This document shows positions 26,946-37,322 of a stretch of DNA of 64,000 nt, piece by piece. The stretch's first letter is position 1. Every line of letters starts with the position of its first letter. This DNA is from Chamaesiphon sp. 336R_metabinner_41 (lineage in GTDB: Bacteria > Cyanobacteriota > Cyanobacteriia > Cyanobacteriales > Chamaesiphonaceae), in NCBI GenBank assembly GCA_025359915.1, contig JANYDE010000006.1, forward strand, positions 1 through 64,000, read 5' to 3'. Made by a program: the position numbers and the translations under genes. The notes under the pieces are model-generated. The model was not told the DNA's origin, did no database searches, and saw only the letters and a program-made list of their open reading frames with translations.

Positions 26946-26978
26946 GTAGGTTGGGTTTTGCTACGCTTAACCCAACGT
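26946..26978. repeat. short copy of the TAGGTTGGGTT palindrome family (B1)
   Basis: GTAGGTTGGGTTTTGCTACG followed by CTTAACCCAACG: arms GTTGGGTT/AACCCAAC around a short loop. It lies between truA and rplM and is a truncated relative of the longer copies at 34248, 41720 and 58191. Confidence 0.7.
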
Positions 26979-27006
26979 TTGTAATTGAGTAAAGCTATTA
27001 ATATAA

Positions 27007-27855
27007 CTAACTTTGATGTAACAGAAATTGAGGTTGGGTATCGTACCAGACTGACTCAGGGAATGGAAAATCTGCATATCCGACTCGGAGCAGACATAGC
27101 CCTTTCGCTGTGGCTGAATGATGAACTTCGCCGCGTTGGTCGTTTTTCCAGATCTGGGTAAAATCAGCGATCGATAAATCACCATTTCCCACTCTGACTA
27201 ACATCCCAACTAGCAGTCGTACCATGCCATATAGAAATCCATTGGCTTGGATTTCGATCTGGATGAAGTCCCCTGACTGATCACAGCTCACATCCTGAAC
27301 TTCCACCCAGGAATGAGATCTGCTAGAATCAGTCCGATGAAAAGCAGCAAGATGGTGTTTACCGAGCATCGGTGCTACGGCTGCTTGCATCAGCGCGATA
27401 TCGAGCGGTTCGTGGTAGTAATGCCAGGTATAAGGACGGACAAACAAATTTGGATGTCGATTCGTATAGATGGTGTACCGATACCGTCGATATTTGGCGG
27501 AGAAGCGAGCGTGCCAATCATTAGCAACAGGAGCGGAAGCACGGATGAGGATATCATCTGGCAACCGATTGTTGATAGCTGTTGCCCAACTGGTGGCGGG
27601 AATCACACTGGGATCATCGAAATGGGCGACTTGCGCCGCTGCATGGACACCGCTATCGGTACGCCCTGCGCCATAGATTTCCACGTGTTGACCGAGAAAC
27701 TTTTCGATCGCTTTCTCGACTTCGGACTGGACTGTCCGTCCGTAACCATCAGGTTGCTTTTGCCAGCCACACAGGTTTGCACCTGAGTATTGAATGACTA
27801 AAGCAACACGTTCGGTCTGACTGTTAGTTATGAGTTGATGCTTTTTCTTAGCCAT
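27007..27855 (-). CDS. truA: tRNA pseudouridine(38-40) synthase
   Basis: A 282-residue TruA that forms pseudouridine at positions 38-40 of the anticodon arm of many tRNAs. The catalytic aspartate is D67 in GAGRTDSGVHA. Other conserved parts are GYGRTVQSEVEKAI, NGFLYGMVRLLVG and the C-terminal GLCLLRVGY. It lies between rplQ and rplM as in most cyanobacteria and plastid-like clusters. Confidence 0.97.
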   Translation of the reverse strand: MAKKKHQLITNSQTERVALVIQYSGANLCGWQKQPDGYGRTVQSEVEKAIEKFLGQHVEIYGAGRTDSGVHAAAQVAHFDDPSVIPATSWATAINNRLPDDILIRASAPVANDWHARFSAKYRRYRYTIYTNRHPNLFVRPYTWHYYHEPLDIALMQAAVAPMLGKHHLAAFHRTDSSRSHSWVEVQDVSCDQSGDFIQIEIQANGFLYGMVRLLVGMLVRVGNGDLSIADFTQIWKNDQRGEVHHSATAKGLCLLRVGYADFPFPESVWYDTQPQFLLHQS

Positions 27856-27889
27856 TGCTTCACAAAGAACAGAGAACCAGGAATCGGTT

Positions 27890-28240
27890 CTACATCAGTT
27901 CGATAATTGCCATTTCTGCATTGTCACCACGACGGGGCACAGTGCGGACTACGCGAGTGTAACCACCTTGGCGACTACCGTAGCGTTCGGGTGCTGACTC
28001 AAACAAAGCGTGAACTAAGTCTTGGTCATAGATATAGCCTAGAGCTTGACGACGAGCTGCTAGGGTGCCAGATTTGGCAAGGGTAATCATTTTTTCAACT
28101 GCTGGGCGCATAGCTTTCGCTTTGACCAGAGTTGTAGTAATGCGACCGTGGCGGATCAGTTCGGTTGTCAAAGACCGTAACAGTGCCTTTCGTTGGTCGG
28201 CTGGTCTTCCCAGCATTGCCACGCGACAGCGATGACGCAT
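27890..28240 (-). CDS. rplQ: ribosomal protein bL17
   Basis: A 116-residue large-subunit protein near the exit tunnel. It begins [20 protein letters not shown] and contains [11 protein letters not shown] and [17 protein letters not shown], with a C-terminal [15 protein letters not shown]. It follows rpoA, the classical alpha-operon order. Confidence 0.98.
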   Translation of the reverse strand: MRHRCRVAMLGRPADQRKALLRSLTTELIRHGRITTTLVKAKAMRPAVEKMITLAKSGTLAARRQALGYIYDQDLVHALFESAPERYGSRQGGYTRVVRTVPRRGDNAEMAIIELM

Positions 28241-28348
28241 TGTATTTTTCCTTGTTGTTGTTAATGTGTACTCGTTCTAGAATCAAACTAGCTTGGGTAA
28301 TCACAGTCGGTTGCGAATTGAATTCGTGACTGTTATCCCCCGACATCA

Positions 28349-29359
28349 TCAGACATTTACTGATTTGTTATGAGCTAGCTTGATTCCCAGTCGCTTTTCC
28401 AGGGCTTCGATTACCTCCTCAGCCGATTTGAGTCCGAAGTTCTTAATTTCTAAGAGGTCTTCTTGGGTATAACCCATTAAATCGGATACAGAATTAATCT
28501 GCGCTCGTTTCAAGCAGTTGTATGCTCTCACTGAGAGATTCAATTCTTCGATCGGAATTTGGTTAGAAGGATCTTCGTCTTCTGTATACTCTGGCTGGAA
28601 GGATTCCAAGCTGATATCCTTGAGCGGATTGAGGAGATCGACCAAAATCTTGGCGGATTCGCTCAATGCTTCTTGAGGTGTCAGACTACCATTTGTCCAG
28701 ATTTCTAAGATCAAGCGATCTTTTTCAACTGCGCCATCGATTCGCACGTCTTCGGTAGTGTAGTTAACCTGAATAACAGGCATAAATACAGCGTCGATTT
28801 GGAGCATATCCATGGCTAGTCCATGTTCGCGGAATTTGTCAACCGATCGATAGCCTTTGCCACGTTCGATTCTAAATTCCATCTCCAATTTTCCGCCCTC
28901 AGCGACTGTCGCCACATATTGGTTCGGATCGACAACTTCTACTTCTGAAGGTAATTCAAAATCAGCAGTTGTAACTTCGGCTGGCCCAATCACATTCAAT
29001 CGCCCGATTTGGGGTTGAGATGTGTAACTTTTGAGCTTGACTTCTTTCATGTTCAGCAGCAGTTCGAGAACGTCCTGACGAACACCAACTAAGGTGGCAA
29101 ACTCATGATTGACTGCACCAGATTTGATGCTAGTCTTGGCTTCTCCAGCTTTCGCGCCGATTTTTTCTTCTCTAATTAGTCCAGCTACTCTTACGGCAGT
29201 AATACAAGTCCCTTCTAAGTTGGACAATAATACCCGACGTAATGAGTTACCGATCGTTACACCTTGACCTCGATCGAGAGGCTCCAGGATAAACTTACTA
29301 TATTGACTTTGATTTAACTCAGTCTTCGACTCAACACACTCGATCTGAAACTGCGCCAC
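28349..29359 (-). CDS. rpoA: RNA polymerase alpha subunit
   Basis: A 336-residue alpha subunit. The N-terminal domain (residues 1-230) nucleates core polymerase assembly (FILEPLDRGQGVTIGNSLRR, AVMPVI-like and FMPVIQVNYTTEDVR). The C-terminal domain (about 262-325) contacts UP-element DNA and activators (LNLSVRAYNCLKRAQI, SVSDLMGYTQEDLLEIKNFG). It lies between rpsK and rplQ. Confidence 0.98.
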   Translation of the reverse strand: MAQFQIECVESKTELNQSQYSKFILEPLDRGQGVTIGNSLRRVLLSNLEGTCITAVRVAGLIREEKIGAKAGEAKTSIKSGAVNHEFATLVGVRQDVLELLLNMKEVKLKSYTSQPQIGRLNVIGPAEVTTADFELPSEVEVVDPNQYVATVAEGGKLEMEFRIERGKGYRSVDKFREHGLAMDMLQIDAVFMPVIQVNYTTEDVRIDGAVEKDRLILEIWTNGSLTPQEALSESAKILVDLLNPLKDISLESFQPEYTEDEDPSNQIPIEELNLSVRAYNCLKRAQINSVSDLMGYTQEDLLEIKNFGLKSAEEVIEALEKRLGIKLAHNKSVNV

Positions 29360-29516
29360 AGAGTGACCTCCCTACCCAGTTTGTACTTAACTTTAATCTT
29401 TTTACAGATGATAGCCGCAATAGCTAACACATCTTCTCTAACATAACAACTAATAATTCATAATTACTAACATTGGCGACCGCCAGTGTAGATCCTACAA
29501 ACTACAAATAATTAAT

Positions 29517-29912
29517 CTAGACTCTCCGTCTCTTTGGCGGACGGCAACCATTGTGTGGAATTGGAGTGACATCGCGAATTAGAGTTATTTCTAACCCTGC
29601 ACCTTGGAGGGCACGAATCGCTGTTTCACGACCCGCACCAGGCCCGCTGACCATCACTTCCAGTTGACGCATACCTTGATCCATTGCGCGCTTGCCAGCA
29701 CTTTCTGCGGCGGTTTGAGCTGCAAATGGGGTACCTTTTTTCGCGCCTTTGAATCCGCTAGATCCGCTGGATGCCCAAGAGATTACGTCTCCATTAGCAT
29801 CTGAGATTGTGACGATCGTATTGTTAAATGTTGACTGGATATAAGCTACGCCGTTTGGAACGTTGCGCTTCTGCTTTTTTGGTCCAGTCTTTTTACTAGG
29901 TTGTCGAGCCAT
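29517..29912 (-). CDS. rpsK: ribosomal protein uS11
   Basis: A 131-residue platform protein of the small subunit: [38 protein letters not shown] and the invariant C-terminus THN-like [13 protein letters not shown]. It is separated from rpsM by 212 bases and from rpoA by 157 bases. These are wider gaps than usual for this operon. Confidence 0.98.
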   Translation of the reverse strand: MARQPSKKTGPKKQKRNVPNGVAYIQSTFNNTIVTISDANGDVISWASSGSSGFKGAKKGTPFAAQTAAESAGKRAMDQGMRQLEVMVSGPGAGRETAIRALQGAGLEITLIRDVTPIPHNGCRPPKRRRV

Positions 29913-30124
29913 GTCGGTCTATGTATTTGAAATATCAATGAGGTAATCGATGCAAGCATCAACTGCGGATCTGAGTGAAATTCGATAGTTCGATTTGCTT
30001 GGTTAATATAGACCAATGCGTAGCTGTGAAAACGGGTTTAGACACACTAATTGGCGAACAGCAACAACGGAGGCTACTAATCGCCAATTGGCTATTTCTG
30101 GGTTGCCACAACCATCGAACCATG

Positions 30125-30508
30125 TTATTTCTTGCCTGGAGCTTTTTTCTTCCCAGCGACTGTTGCGCGACGACCGCGACGTGTCCGGGCATTGGTTCGA
30201 GTCCGTTGACCGCGAACGGGTAAGCCCATCCGGTGTCTGCGTCCACGATAGGAGCCGATATCTACCAATCGCTTGATGTTCATCGATTCCCAGCGACGTA
30301 AATCGCCTTCGATCTGATAATCGCCTTCTACCCGTTCCCGGAGGAGGGTAACTTCAGCATCCGATAAATCCTTTACTCGTGTATCTGGATTTACACCCGT
30401 CTTTTTGATTACTTCTTTAGCGCGGGTTAACCCGATGCCAAAGATGTATGTGAGACCGATTTCCACCCGCTTGTCGCGAGGGAGGTCTACGCCTGCTATC
30501 CGTGCCAC
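30125..30508 (-). CDS. rpsM: ribosomal protein uS13
   Basis: A 127-residue head protein that contacts the P-site tRNA and bridges to the large subunit. It has [51 protein letters not shown] and a lysine-rich end ([11 protein letters not shown]). Confidence 0.98.
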   Translation of the reverse strand: MARIAGVDLPRDKRVEIGLTYIFGIGLTRAKEVIKKTGVNPDTRVKDLSDAEVTLLRERVEGDYQIEGDLRRWESMNIKRLVDIGSYRGRRHRMGLPVRGQRTRTNARTRRGRRATVAGKKKAPGKK

Positions 30509-30668
30509 ACTTGTTTCTCCACTATACTTTGCTCTCGATCTCGAATCGATGGCTCTATCAAAGGGTTCGGTTTGGAACTAGCGCAACTCGCCCAATCCTT
30601 TACTCTGATTAGATTCCATTCGATCGCCATAGGTCTTAATAACTAACTAGCAACTTGGACTAGTTATC

Positions 30669-30782
30669 TTAACCTTGACGCTGTTTATGTTTGGGGTTGG
30701 CACAAATTACCATGACCCTGCCACGTCTACGAATGACGCGACACTTTTCACAAATCTTTTTGACAGACGCTCGGACTTTCAT
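30669..30782 (-). CDS. rpmJ: ribosomal protein bL36
   Basis: A 37-residue protein, [20 protein letters not shown] followed by [17 protein letters not shown]. The CXXC...C...H zinc ligands (C11, C14, C27, H32) are intact, so it is the zinc-binding form. ATG at 30782, TAA at 30669-30671. It lies between infA and rpsM as expected. Confidence 0.97.
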   Translation of the reverse strand: MKVRASVKKICEKCRVIRRRGRVMVICANPKHKQRQG

Positions 30783-30921
30783 GCCAATTTAGACAACACT
30801 GCAAGCTTAATATTATAACATTTTCCACCTAATTGTCAGTAGTAATTACGCGACAATTTTGCTGGAGACGATCTACCAGAGGGAAGAAACGTTAATTTTG
30901 GGGATCGATCGAGGAATATAA

Positions 30922-31149
30922 TTACTTCTTATTCCGCAGTCTGTAAGTGATTCGCCCTTTACTGAGATCGTAAGGGGTGAGTTCGCACTTGACTCGATCG
31001 CCAGGAAGAATTTTAATATAGTTGCGACGAATTTTGCCGGAGATATGGGCTAGTACGTTAAACCCGTTATCTAGATCGACTCGAAACATGGCGTTAGGCA
31101 AGGATTCTGTCACCGTGCCCTCCATTTCAATCAAATCTTGTTTAGACAA
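30922..31149 (-). CDS. infA: translation initiation factor IF-1
   Basis: A 75-residue S1-fold factor that occupies the ribosomal A site during initiation. The start codon is TTG at 31149 ([11 protein letters not shown], the usual cyanobacterial N-terminus); the internal ATG at codon 9 would remove conserved residues. Conserved parts are [20 protein letters not shown] and [20 protein letters not shown]. Confidence 0.97.
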   Translation of the reverse strand: MSKQDLIEMEGTVTESLPNAMFRVDLDNGFNVLAHISGKIRRNYIKILPGDRVKCELTPYDLSKGRITYRLRNKK

Positions 31150-31280
31150 TTAATAAATACCTCGAATTAGGACAGTTAGATTAGTTGAGAGTTGATAGTT
31201 AAAACTATTTCTATTTTAACAGGGGCAAGGTGTGGTTGTGTTTTCGATCAAACGTGATGGCAGTCGGTACGAAATTGTTA

Positions 31281-31380
31281 GCTGCGTAAATCTCTACACC
31301 ACCCCAGCCCTCCCCGAGGATGCGGGGAGGGAGTTAAAGCCCCCCTTTCCAAGGGGGGTTGGGGGGTATAGATCTCCGCC
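31281..31380. repeat. MITE-like element A3, opposite orientation
   Basis: GCTGCGTAAATCTCTACACC, then ACCCCAGCCCTCCCCGAGG..CGGGGAGGGAG, then CCCCCCTTTCCAAGGGGGG and TTGGGGGGTATAGATCTCC: the reverse complement of the A2/A5 pattern, with two nested GC-rich hairpins. It occupies most of the infA-adk gap. Confidence 0.75.
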
Positions 31381-31388
31381 ACCCACAA

Positions 31389-31955
31389 TTAATTCACCAA
31401 AGCTTCCAAATCACTGGTAACGGCTGCCAAATCTCGATCGCCATTAACTTCGCGATAAACGCCCTTGTGCCGATAATAATCGATTAAAGGCATAGTTTGC
31501 TCGTCATAGACAACCAACCGCCGTCTAATCACATCCTCGGTGTCATCGGGACGATTTTGGATGGTGGCTCGATTGAGTAATCTTTCGACTAATCGATCTT
31601 GAGGAACATCGAGATTAATCGCTAGATCGTAATTTTGACCGATTTCGGTGAGTAATCGATCGAGAAATTCAGCCTGAGAGACATTGCGGGGAAAACCATC
31701 GAGAATCCAACCCGCACTGACAGCATCAGGCTGGCTTAAGCGGGCGCGAATCATGTCGAGAATCAGTGAATCAGGAACTAGTTCGCCGTTATCCATGTAG
31801 GATTTAGCTTTTAGTCCTAATTCAGTCTGTCCTCTAACTTCAGCGCGGAGGATATCGCCAGTAGAAATATGGGGAATTTTAGCGGATTCAGCGAGAATTT
31901 GGGCTTGGGTGCCTTTGCCCGCACCAGGGGCACCGAGAAAAATAAGTCTAGTCAT
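31389..31955 (-). CDS. adk: adenylate kinase
   Basis: A 188-residue enzyme interconverting AMP, ADP and ATP. The P-loop is GAPGAGKGT (residues 8-16). The AMP-site motif DGFPRN and the LID arginines in [12 protein letters not shown] are present. The LID is the short, zinc-free type. It lies between secY and infA, as in the spc operon of many bacteria. Confidence 0.98.
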   Translation of the reverse strand: MTRLIFLGAPGAGKGTQAQILAESAKIPHISTGDILRAEVRGQTELGLKAKSYMDNGELVPDSLILDMIRARLSQPDAVSAGWILDGFPRNVSQAEFLDRLLTEIGQNYDLAINLDVPQDRLVERLLNRATIQNRPDDTEDVIRRRLVVYDEQTMPLIDYYRHKGVYREVNGDRDLAAVTSDLEALVN

Positions 31956-32011
31956 AGGAGAGTTGGAAGTGAGTAGTAGCTACTGTGTCCATGCAAGGCA
32001 AAAGTGACTTC

Positions 32012-32179
32012 AGCGGAGATCTTTACCCCCAACCCCCTTGTAAAGCGGCGTTTTTATTCGGGGGGAACCCCCGAATAAAAAAACGACAAGACAGGGGGCT
32101 TTTGTCCCTTTCCCTTGGGGAAGGGATTTCCGGCTCCCTCCCCTTTAGAAGGGGAGGGCTGGTGGGGTAAAATCTCCGC
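32012..32179. repeat. MITE-like element A4 with a nested hairpin insertion
   Basis: Terminal arms GCGGAGATCTTTACCCC (32012-32028) and GGGGTAAAATCTCCGC (32164-32179) are inverted repeats differing by one base. Inside, the TTACCCCCAACCCCCTTGTA arm is interrupted by a separate perfect inverted repeat, TTTTTATTCGGGGG (32051-32064) with CCCCCGAATAAAAA (32068-32081), not found in other copies. It lies between adk and secY. Confidence 0.75.
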
Positions 32180-32238
32180 AGCAACTCTAATAGAATTGGA
32201 GGTGTATTGTTTAGAGAGAAAACAATATCCCCTATTCC

Positions 32239-33582
32239 CTAATCTTTACCAATCATGCCTTCGTAACGTTGAGAGATGACGAGGGTTTGAATCTGTTTAG
32301 CAGTATCGATCGCAACACTCACTAAAATCAACAGGGAAGTTGCGCCAAAACCTTTGAAAGTACTGACTCCTAGACCACTTTCGATCGCAGTTGGGACAGT
32401 TGCGACAATACCCAAGAAGATTGCACCGAGTAAAGTTAATCGAGTCAAGATTCCTTCGATGTATTTACTTGTTGCAACACCTGGACGAACGCCAGGAATA
32501 CTAGCACCCATTTTCTTGAGGTTCTGCGCCATATCTACAGGGTTCACAACTAGCGAACTGTAGAAATAACTAAAGAAAACAATCAAGACAACGTAAAAAG
32601 CTACATGAGCGGCTGTACCTGGTGCGAGGAATTCTGCAACGTTGTTGACAACTTGACTTACTGGAGTCAGAGTGCCATCATCACCAACACCCTTACCTGC
32701 AAAAGATGCTAAAGCACTAGGTAGTACTAATACTGAAGATGCAAAGATAATTGGCATTACCCCACCTTGGTTGAGGCGGAGCGGTAGATAGCTAGTCCGT
32801 TCGCGTTGGATTCTGCGTCCAACTTGACGACGGGCAGAGATAATCGGGATGCGGCGGGTTCCTTCTTGAACGAAGACGATACCGACAGTCATTAAAATGA
32901 AGACAGCGAGTAGTGCGACTGTCCGAGTCAGGATAGAGCTATCTCCACTCTGCGCGAGGTTGAATGTATCGGATAAAGACTTAGGCAAAACAGCGACAAT
33001 GTTTAGAAAAATCAATAATGAAGCACCGTTCCCAATACCACGTTCGGTAATTAGTTCCGAGATCCACATTACAAACATCGAACCAGCCGTCAATGCCATT
33101 ACTGTACTAACGATGAAGAAAATGCCTTCATGTCCAGGTAGCGCGTAATTTTTAAGCCACAGCGAAACCCCGATACTATTAGCAACACAAGAACCTACGG
33201 CTACATACCGAGTGATTTGGGAAATCTTGCGTCGTCCAGCTTCACCTTCTTCTTTTTGCAGTTTTTCCAGTGAAGGAAGGGCTGTTGTCAATAGCTGAAT
33301 AATAATAGAAGCATTGATATAAGGAATAATCCCCAATGCAAAGATCCCGACAGTGGATAATGCCCCACCAGAGAAGATATCTAGAAAGCCAACTGTTGGG
33401 CTATTTTTAATACTTTCAGCAAATGCGACTCGATCGACCCCTGGTACAGGAATAAATGTACCCAACCGCGCTAAAATCAGCAAGCCGAGGGTAACTAAAA
33501 TTCGCCCTCTCAAACCAGCCGCTTGAGCCATCTGTACAAATGTCTCTTGGGCTGATGGTGCTTTTTCTCTACTAGCGTCCAT
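32239..33582 (-). CDS. secY: preprotein translocase subunit SecY
   Basis: A 447-residue channel protein with about ten membrane helices, moving proteins across or into the plasma and thylakoid membranes. It shows the plug/pore region (FLDIFSGGALSTVGIFALGI, PYINASIIIQLL), the cytoplasmic loop QVGRRIQRERTSYLPLRLNQ and GVMPIIFASS. It follows rplO after a 198-base gap with no obvious gene. Confidence 0.98.
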   Translation of the reverse strand: MDASREKAPSAQETFVQMAQAAGLRGRILVTLGLLILARLGTFIPVPGVDRVAFAESIKNSPTVGFLDIFSGGALSTVGIFALGIIPYINASIIIQLLTTALPSLEKLQKEEGEAGRRKISQITRYVAVGSCVANSIGVSLWLKNYALPGHEGIFFIVSTVMALTAGSMFVMWISELITERGIGNGASLLIFLNIVAVLPKSLSDTFNLAQSGDSSILTRTVALLAVFILMTVGIVFVQEGTRRIPIISARRQVGRRIQRERTSYLPLRLNQGGVMPIIFASSVLVLPSALASFAGKGVGDDGTLTPVSQVVNNVAEFLAPGTAAHVAFYVVLIVFFSYFYSSLVVNPVDMAQNLKKMGASIPGVRPGVATSKYIEGILTRLTLLGAIFLGIVATVPTAIESGLGVSTFKGFGATSLLILVSVAIDTAKQIQTLVISQRYEGMIGKD

Positions 33583-33780
33583 CTAAAATTACCTCGGCAA
33601 ATTTATTTAATATCAAAACTAAAATATAAAGAACTGTTACCTTTATGAGTTTAAGTATACAATTCTCTAGTTAATTCTGGGGATCTAAAAAAGAATCCAG
33701 CACTGCCAATCTCATGTCAAAGGCAATGCTGGAATCAATCTAGTTTTTAGGGTTGCGACAATTGATCAGATGAAAACATC

Positions 33781-34224
33781 TTAAATTACTTCGCAAGTAC
33801 CACCAGCGGCTTCAATCTTGGTTCTCGCACCAGTTGTGAAAGCTGCGGCTTTACAGTTAAGCGCAACAGTGATGTCGCCTTCACCTAATAATTTCAACGG
33901 GCCATCATTTGATGTAACGATGCCAGCTTTGAGCAAGGATTCCAGTGTTACCTCGGTGTTAGCAGGTAACTCAGCTAATTTGTAAACGTTAATTACCGTA
34001 AATACCTTCTGGTTGATGAGAGGGAAGTGTTTTAGTTTTGGTAAACGACGGTAGAGGGGCATTTGACCACCCTCAAATCCAGGACGGGTAGGGCTACCAG
34101 AACGGGATTTTTGTCCGCGCATTCCGAAACCGCCGCTGGCACCTTGTCCAGCCGCAATACCACGCCCGATGCGGCGTTTGCGGTGTTTAGAACCCGCTTT
34201 GGGTTTTAGATCTGTTAATCTCAT
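33781..34224 (-). CDS. rplO: ribosomal protein uL15
   Basis: A 147-residue large-subunit assembly protein: [52 protein letters not shown] use ATG 34224; the frame stays open to 34317 but that extension runs through a palindromic repeat and is not family sequence. No rpmD (uL30) precedes it, as in other cyanobacteria. Confidence 0.97.
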   Translation of the reverse strand: MRLTDLKPKAGSKHRKRRIGRGIAAGQGASGGFGMRGQKSRSGSPTRPGFEGGQMPLYRRLPKLKHFPLINQKVFTVINVYKLAELPANTEVTLESLLKAGIVTSNDGPLKLLGEGDITVALNCKAAAFTTGARTKIEAAGGTCEVI

Positions 34225-34247
34225 TTTAGTTTTAGATTTTAGGAGTT

Positions 34248-34335
34248 GTAGGTTGGGTAGAGCAGAGCGAAACCCAACATTCTCATTAATAACTTGTGTA
34301 GATGTTGGGTTGAACAAATGTGAAACCCAACCTAC
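34248..34335. repeat. TAGGTTGGGTT palindrome family copy (B2)
   Basis: Begins GTAGGTTGGGTAGAGC and ends GAAACCCAACCTAC, with internal AACCCAACA and TGTTGGGTTG. It forms nested inverted repeats in the leader of rplO, 24 bases before its ATG, and abuts MITE-like element A5. Confidence 0.75.
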
Positions 34336-34347
34336 AAACTAGATTGA

Positions 34348-34452
34348 CTTCGGCGAAGATCTTTACCCCCAACCCCCTTGTAAAGGGGGCTTTCCGGCTC
34401 CCTCCCCTTTCCAAGGGGAGGGCTGGGGTGGGGTAAAAGCCTACGCAGAAAA
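34348..34452. repeat. MITE-like element A5
   Basis: CGGCGAAGATCTTTACCCCC, then CTTGTAAAGGGGGCTTTCC, CTCCCTCCCCTTTCCAAGG and GGTGGGGTAAAAGCCTACGC. It is nearly colinear with A2 and A4. It fills the gap between rpsE and the rplO leader repeat, ending 9 bases before the rpsE stop codon. Confidence 0.75.
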
Positions 34453-34460
34453 TACCGAAT

Positions 34461-35075
34461 CTACGCAAATAGACTTTCGACAGTTACGCCACGATCTTCA
34501 GCGACTTGGTTGAAGCTACGCAGAGTTTTGAGCGCGTTGACTGCGGCGCGGGCATTGTTGAGCGGATTGCCAGAACCGAGTTGTTTCGCGAGGATGTTTT
34601 TGACTCCAGCGAGTTCTAATACTGTGCGAACGGCTCCACCAGCAATTACTCCGGTACCAGGAGCAGCAGGGCGCATCATTACATTAGCACCACCGCCACC
34701 ACCGACGATCGGATGTGGAATAGTATTAGATTTAGTCAAAGGAATCGTGATCAGATGTTTTTTGCCGTCGGCTACGCCTTTACGGACTGCGCCGATTACG
34801 TCGCTGGCTTTACCAACGCCTACGCCGACTTCACCTTTTTCGTTACCAATTACTACGATGGCGCGGAAGCTGAGTTTTTTACCACCCTTAACTACCTTGC
34901 TCACCCGTCGGATTTGAATTACCCGTTCTTGATAGGTAATTTCCTTTTCTTCTTTCTTGCCTCGGCTGCCGCCTTTGCCGCCGCCTTTGCCACCGCCGCC
35001 ACCGCGACGATCTCCGCCACGTTCGCCGCCGCCGCTACCGCCGCCACCGCGACGTTCCTGTTGTTCTTGTGCCAT
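34461..35075 (-). CDS. rpsE: ribosomal protein uS5 with Gly/Arg/Lys-rich N-terminal extension
   Basis: A 204-residue small-subunit protein important for decoding accuracy. Residues 1-45 are a low-complexity [21 protein letters not shown] extension. The core then begins [20 protein letters not shown] and contains [17 protein letters not shown] and [15 protein letters not shown]. Bacterial uS5 usually has a much shorter N-terminus, though cyanobacterial ones are often extended. Confidence 0.97.
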   Translation of the reverse strand: MAQEQQERRGGGGSGGGERGGDRRGGGGGKGGGKGGSRGKKEEKEITYQERVIQIRRVSKVVKGGKKLSFRAIVVIGNEKGEVGVGVGKASDVIGAVRKGVADGKKHLITIPLTKSNTIPHPIVGGGGGANVMMRPAAPGTGVIAGGAVRTVLELAGVKNILAKQLGSGNPLNNARAAVNALKTLRSFNQVAEDRGVTVESLFA

Positions 35076-35102
35076 AATCTTATATTTTAGACTGAGTTAC
35101 GA

Positions 35103-35465
35103 TTAGAAATTCAAGCCAGCTTCACGAGCAGCGTCAGCCAAAGCTTGGACGCGACCATGATAAAGATTACCACCTCGATCGAACACTACAGTTTCGATCC
35201 CTTTCGCTTTGGCGCGTTCTGCAACTAGTTTACCAACTTCAGTGGCTGCGGTAATATTACCACCACTAGTCAATCTAGATTTGATTTCAGGTTCGAGGCT
35301 AGATGCTGCTGCAACTGTATGTTGCTCGACATCATCGATGATTTGAGCGTAGATATGTTGGTGGGATCTAAATACCGCCAAACGAGGACGAGCTGTCGAA
35401 CCATTTACGTCCTTCCGAACGCGACGGTGACGACGCTGAACTGATTCTTTACGAGTTAGTTTCAT
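35103..35465 (-). CDS. rplR: ribosomal protein uL18
   Basis: A 120-residue 5S rRNA-binding protein: [35 protein letters not shown] and the C-terminal [19 protein letters not shown]. It follows rplF after 8 bases. Confidence 0.98.
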   Translation of the reverse strand: MKLTRKESVQRRHRRVRKDVNGSTARPRLAVFRSHQHIYAQIIDDVEQHTVAAASSLEPEIKSRLTSGGNITAATEVGKLVAERAKAKGIETVVFDRGGNLYHGRVQALADAAREAGLNF

Positions 35466-35473
35466 TTTATATT

Positions 35474-36019
35474 CTATTTCTTCCCAGATTTACCGGCTTT
35501 ACGACGGACAACTTCACCTTCGTAACGAATACCCTTACCTTTGTATACTTCCGGTGGGCGAACGTCGCGGATTTTGGCGGCGGTATTTCCGACTAATTCT
35601 TTGTCAATCCCACTAATAGTTACACTAGTGTTTTTCTCTTTGGGAACTTCGATAGTGATTCCCGCTGGCGGATCGATTTTAACAGGTAGACTATAGCCTA
35701 CGTTCAAGGTCAAAATTCTGCCTTCAACCGCAGCCCGATAACCAACACCTTGGATTTCCAATTTCTTCTGGAATCCGGTGGATACACCTTCAACCATGTT
35801 GGCTACTAGTGTCCGACACAATCCATGTCTTTGACGAGCAGGACGGGAATCGTTGACACGATTTACCATCACAGTTTCGCCTTCCATGACGACAACTACT
35901 TCAGCGGGGAGAACACGAGAGAGTTCACCTTTAGGGCCTTTTACGACTACTGATTGACCATCGATATCGATGGTAACTTTCGCAGGTAAAAGAATTGGAC
36001 GTTTTCCAATTCTAGACAT
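35474..36019 (-). CDS. rplF: ribosomal protein uL6
   Basis: A 181-residue large-subunit protein with two RNA-binding folds, near the factor-binding site. It has [27 protein letters not shown] and the C-terminal signature [19 protein letters not shown] 173-base AT-rich gap with no gene separates it from rpsH. Confidence 0.98.
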   Translation of the reverse strand: MSRIGKRPILLPAKVTIDIDGQSVVVKGPKGELSRVLPAEVVVVMEGETVMVNRVNDSRPARQRHGLCRTLVANMVEGVSTGFQKKLEIQGVGYRAAVEGRILTLNVGYSLPVKIDPPAGITIEVPKEKNTSVTISGIDKELVGNTAAKIRDVRPPEVYKGKGIRYEGEVVRRKAGKSGKK

Positions 36020-36192
36020 AATTAATTATTTACTCCTTGTCAATGAATCGCGATCTACATTCGTACATCGCAAAGATGAATATTTGAGCCAGGGGAGTAA
36101 GATTTAGTACATATAACGTGACTAATTCAGGCAAAATTAAAGATTAACTTAATAACAATTTAATTTCTACTTACTGACTACTTGAGAGCCTG

Positions 36193-36594
36193 TTACCAGA
36201 CGTAACAGAGGACTTCGCCGCCCAAGCCTTGTTTACGGGCTTCGCGATCGGTCATAATCCCACTAGAGGTGGAAATTACCGCGATTCCAATCCCACCCAA
36301 AACTTTAGGTAAGTCTTTGTGGTTGGAATAAACGCGCAATCCAGGCTTGCTGACTCGTTTGAGTGCAGTAACGATGGGTTGGCGATTTTTGCCTTTGTAT
36401 CTCAAGGTGAGGACTAATTTCTGGTCAATCCCTTCACCAACTTCTTCATATTCACCAACATAGCCTTCTTGTCTGAGGACTTTGGCAATGCTGCGCGTAA
36501 GTTTAGTCGCTGGGAGATTGGTGGTTTGATGTTTGACGATGCTCGCATTCCGAATGCGAGTCAGCATATCTGAGATGGTATCGTGTGCCGCCAT
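36193..36594 (-). CDS. rpsH: ribosomal protein uS8
   Basis: A 133-residue 16S rRNA central-domain binder: [19 protein letters not shown], the [20 protein letters not shown] loop and [20 protein letters not shown]. The upstream gene is rplE, with no rpsN between, typical for cyanobacteria. Confidence 0.98.
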   Translation of the reverse strand: MAAHDTISDMLTRIRNASIVKHQTTNLPATKLTRSIAKVLRQEGYVGEYEEVGEGIDQKLVLTLRYKGKNRQPIVTALKRVSKPGLRVYSNHKDLPKVLGGIGIAVISTSSGIMTDREARKQGLGGEVLCYVW

Positions 36595-36698
36595 TTGTTG
36601 TTTAGGGTAATTAGTGAATAGTGGCTAGTGAATGGTCAATAGTGGTGAGCTGCGGCTCTTTCCACAGATTCAGACCATTATTGCCGCTGATGCCTGAA

Positions 36699-37244
36699 TT
36701 AACTGGCGCGGAAAGGCATTCCCATTTCTTTTAATAATGCGCGTCCAGCTTCATCGTTATCGGCTGTAGTGATAATCGAGATATCCATCCCACGAATTTG
36801 GTCGATTTGATCGTACTCAATTTCAGGGAAAATCAGTTGTTCGCGAATACCAATGCTGTAGTTACCGCGACCATCGAAACTCTTGGGGCTAATGCCTCGG
36901 AAGTCACGAATACGAGGTAAGGTGAGGTTGATAAACCTGTCGAGGAAAGCATACATCCGATCGCCACGTAGTGTCACCATCACACCGACGGGCATACCAG
37001 CACGGATTTTAAAGCCCGCAATCGCTTTCTTAGCACGAGTTACAACTGGTTTCTGACCAGTGATTTTGGCGATTTCGGCGATCGAAGATTCTAGAGCTTT
37101 AGCATTTGTTGCTGCTTCACCTAGACCTCTGTTGACCGTGATTTTAATCACCTTAGGCACTTGTAGCTCATTGGTATAACCAAATTGCTCCATCAGCTTA
37201 GGAGTGATTTCTTTTTGAAACTTAGTTTTAAGTTGTTGTGCCAT
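36699..37244 (-). CDS. rplE: ribosomal protein uL5
   Basis: A 181-residue 5S rRNA-binding protein contacting P-site t[52 protein letters not shown] and the C-terminal [20 protein letters not shown]. Confidence 0.98.
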   Translation of the reverse strand: MAQQLKTKFQKEITPKLMEQFGYTNELQVPKVIKITVNRGLGEAATNAKALESSIAEIAKITGQKPVVTRAKKAIAGFKIRAGMPVGVMVTLRGDRMYAFLDRFINLTLPRIRDFRGISPKSFDGRGNYSIGIREQLIFPEIEYDQIDQIRGMDISIITTADNDEAGRALLKEMGMPFRAS

Positions 37245-37322
37245 GATATTGATTTGTGTAATTTTCCTGGGCTTGGTCAGGAGAAAAGTTAACAGTTATA
37301 AATTAATGAATCTAATAACTAT

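Noticed and set aside
34286..34468. 60-codon minus-strand frame between rpsE and rplO
   Set aside because: It is built from the repeat elements A5 and B2 and has no independent support.
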